A stretch of 8,046 nucleotides of DNA from Fervidobacterium sp. (lineage in GTDB: Bacteria; Thermotogota; Thermotogae; Thermotogales; Fervidobacteriaceae), in NCBI GenBank assembly GCA_003522805.1, contig DPIB01000219.1, positions 1 to 8,046 of the forward strand, read 5' to 3'. This document shows positions 7,581 to 8,046 of this stretch, piece after piece. The position numbers were made by a program, and so were the translations under genes. The notes under the pieces were generated by a model, which did not search any database, was not told where the DNA came from, and worked only from the letters and a program-made list of their open reading frames with translations. The first letter of the stretch is position 1. The number at the start of each line of letters is the position of its first letter.

Positions 7581-8046
7581 ATGGGTGATTTAACCACTCC
7601 ACACGATGCATTCTTCAAAGTTACATTCGGTGATAAAGATGTAGCTCAAGATTTCTTGAAGCATTATTTGCCTACCCAAATTGCTAACGTTGTCGACTTA
7701 AATTACTTGACTAAAGAAAACAACAGCTTCGTCGATGAACGATTCAAAGAGAGTTTCACAGACATGCTTTACAAGACGAAAATAAATGGTGAAGATGGAT
7801 ACATCTACTTTCTCTTCGAACACAAGAGCTATCAAGACCCATTAGTTATCTTACAATTATTGAGATACATAGTACGGATATGGGAAGAGAAATACGATAG
7901 GAAAACGAAGAAGTTACCTATAATAATACCGATGGTGATATACCATGGAGAGAGTAAATGGAATGTACAAACCAAGCTGATTAACTTGATAAAAGGAATA
8001 GACAGATTACCAGAAGAGACGAAAAAATACATACCAGTTTACGAAT
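7581..8046 (+). CDS. Rpn/YhgA family PD-(D/E)XK nuclease (transposase_31-like), 3' end outside window
   Basis: An open frame from ATG 7581, preceded by GGAGGT (7571-7576), runs off the window after 155 residues. It matches the Rpn family (recombination-promoting nuclease, formerly 'putative transposase YhgA', PF04754). The opening TTPHDAFFKVTFGDKDVAQDFLKHYLP is typical. The PD-(D/E)XK core is visible as Asp61 (ESFTDMLYK), Glu80-x-Lys82 (YFLFEHKS) and Gln92 in the LQLLRYIVRIWE helix, followed by LPIIIPMVIYHGESKW. So the nuclease centre appears intact. E. coli members are DNA endonucleases that promote RecA-independent recombination, and some act in phage defence. The gene has its own promoters and sits after the glycolytic terminator, so it is an independent unit. 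No inverted repeats or other transposition hallmarks are seen beside it. The missing C-terminus prevents a length check. Confidence 0.88.
   Translation, partial: MGDLTTPHDAFFKVTFGDKDVAQDFLKHYLPTQIANVVDLNYLTKENNSFVDERFKESFTDMLYKTKINGEDGYIYFLFEHKSYQDPLVILQLLRYIVRIWEEKYDRKTKKLPIIIPMVIYHGESKWNVQTKLINLIKGIDRLPEETKKYIPVYE

Overview
The window looks like a chromosomal segment of a low-to-moderate GC member of the Thermotogales, most likely Fervidobacterium or a close relative. The evidence is the gap-pgk-tpi glycolytic cluster with pgk and tpiA overlapping out of frame at an A-run (the arrangement known from Thermotoga maritima), a folate/FAD-type TrmFO, lysine/glutamate-rich proteins and strong Shine-Dalgarno sites. 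The genus is an inference from protein character; no database search was possible.

Layout. Bases 1-171 are the C-terminal end of an aldo/keto reductase, closed by a terminator near 234-263. A promoter at 327-354 drives trmFO (tRNA m5U54 methyltransferase), which is translationally coupled to a MATE efflux transporter (to 3156). On the minus strand pcm (protein-L-isoaspartate methyltransferase) meets the MATE gene tail to tail, with a 9-base overlap of the coding ends. A 537-base stretch (3745-4281) without a convincing gene carries a good promoter and a structured leader of about 230 nt for gap. gap (GAPDH), pgk and tpiA follow on the plus strand. gap is separated from pgk by a strong hairpin, pgk and tpiA overlap by four bases, and a terminator closes the cluster at 7366-7418. 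From 7581 to the window edge a gene for an Rpn/YhgA-type PD-(D/E)XK nuclease begins.

How the genes work together. gap, pgk and tpiA encode consecutive enzymes of lower glycolysis (triose-phosphate interconversion, then oxidation, then substrate-level ATP formation). The intercistronic hairpin probably lets gap accumulate above pgk-tpi. tpiA has no Shine-Dalgarno site of its own, and its ATG sits at the end of an A9 run that forms a canonical A AAA AAA slippery heptamer immediately before the pgk stop. A -1 shift would make a PGK-TIM fusion, as reported for T. maritima. The remaining genes (tRNA modification, export, protein repair, nuclease) are not functionally linked to glycolysis.

I see no clearly undescribed multi-gene system here. 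The most interesting signals are regulatory: the frameshift site, a large perfect hairpin inside the 5' part of tpiA, a compound hairpin spanning the gap stop codon, and the long gap leader.
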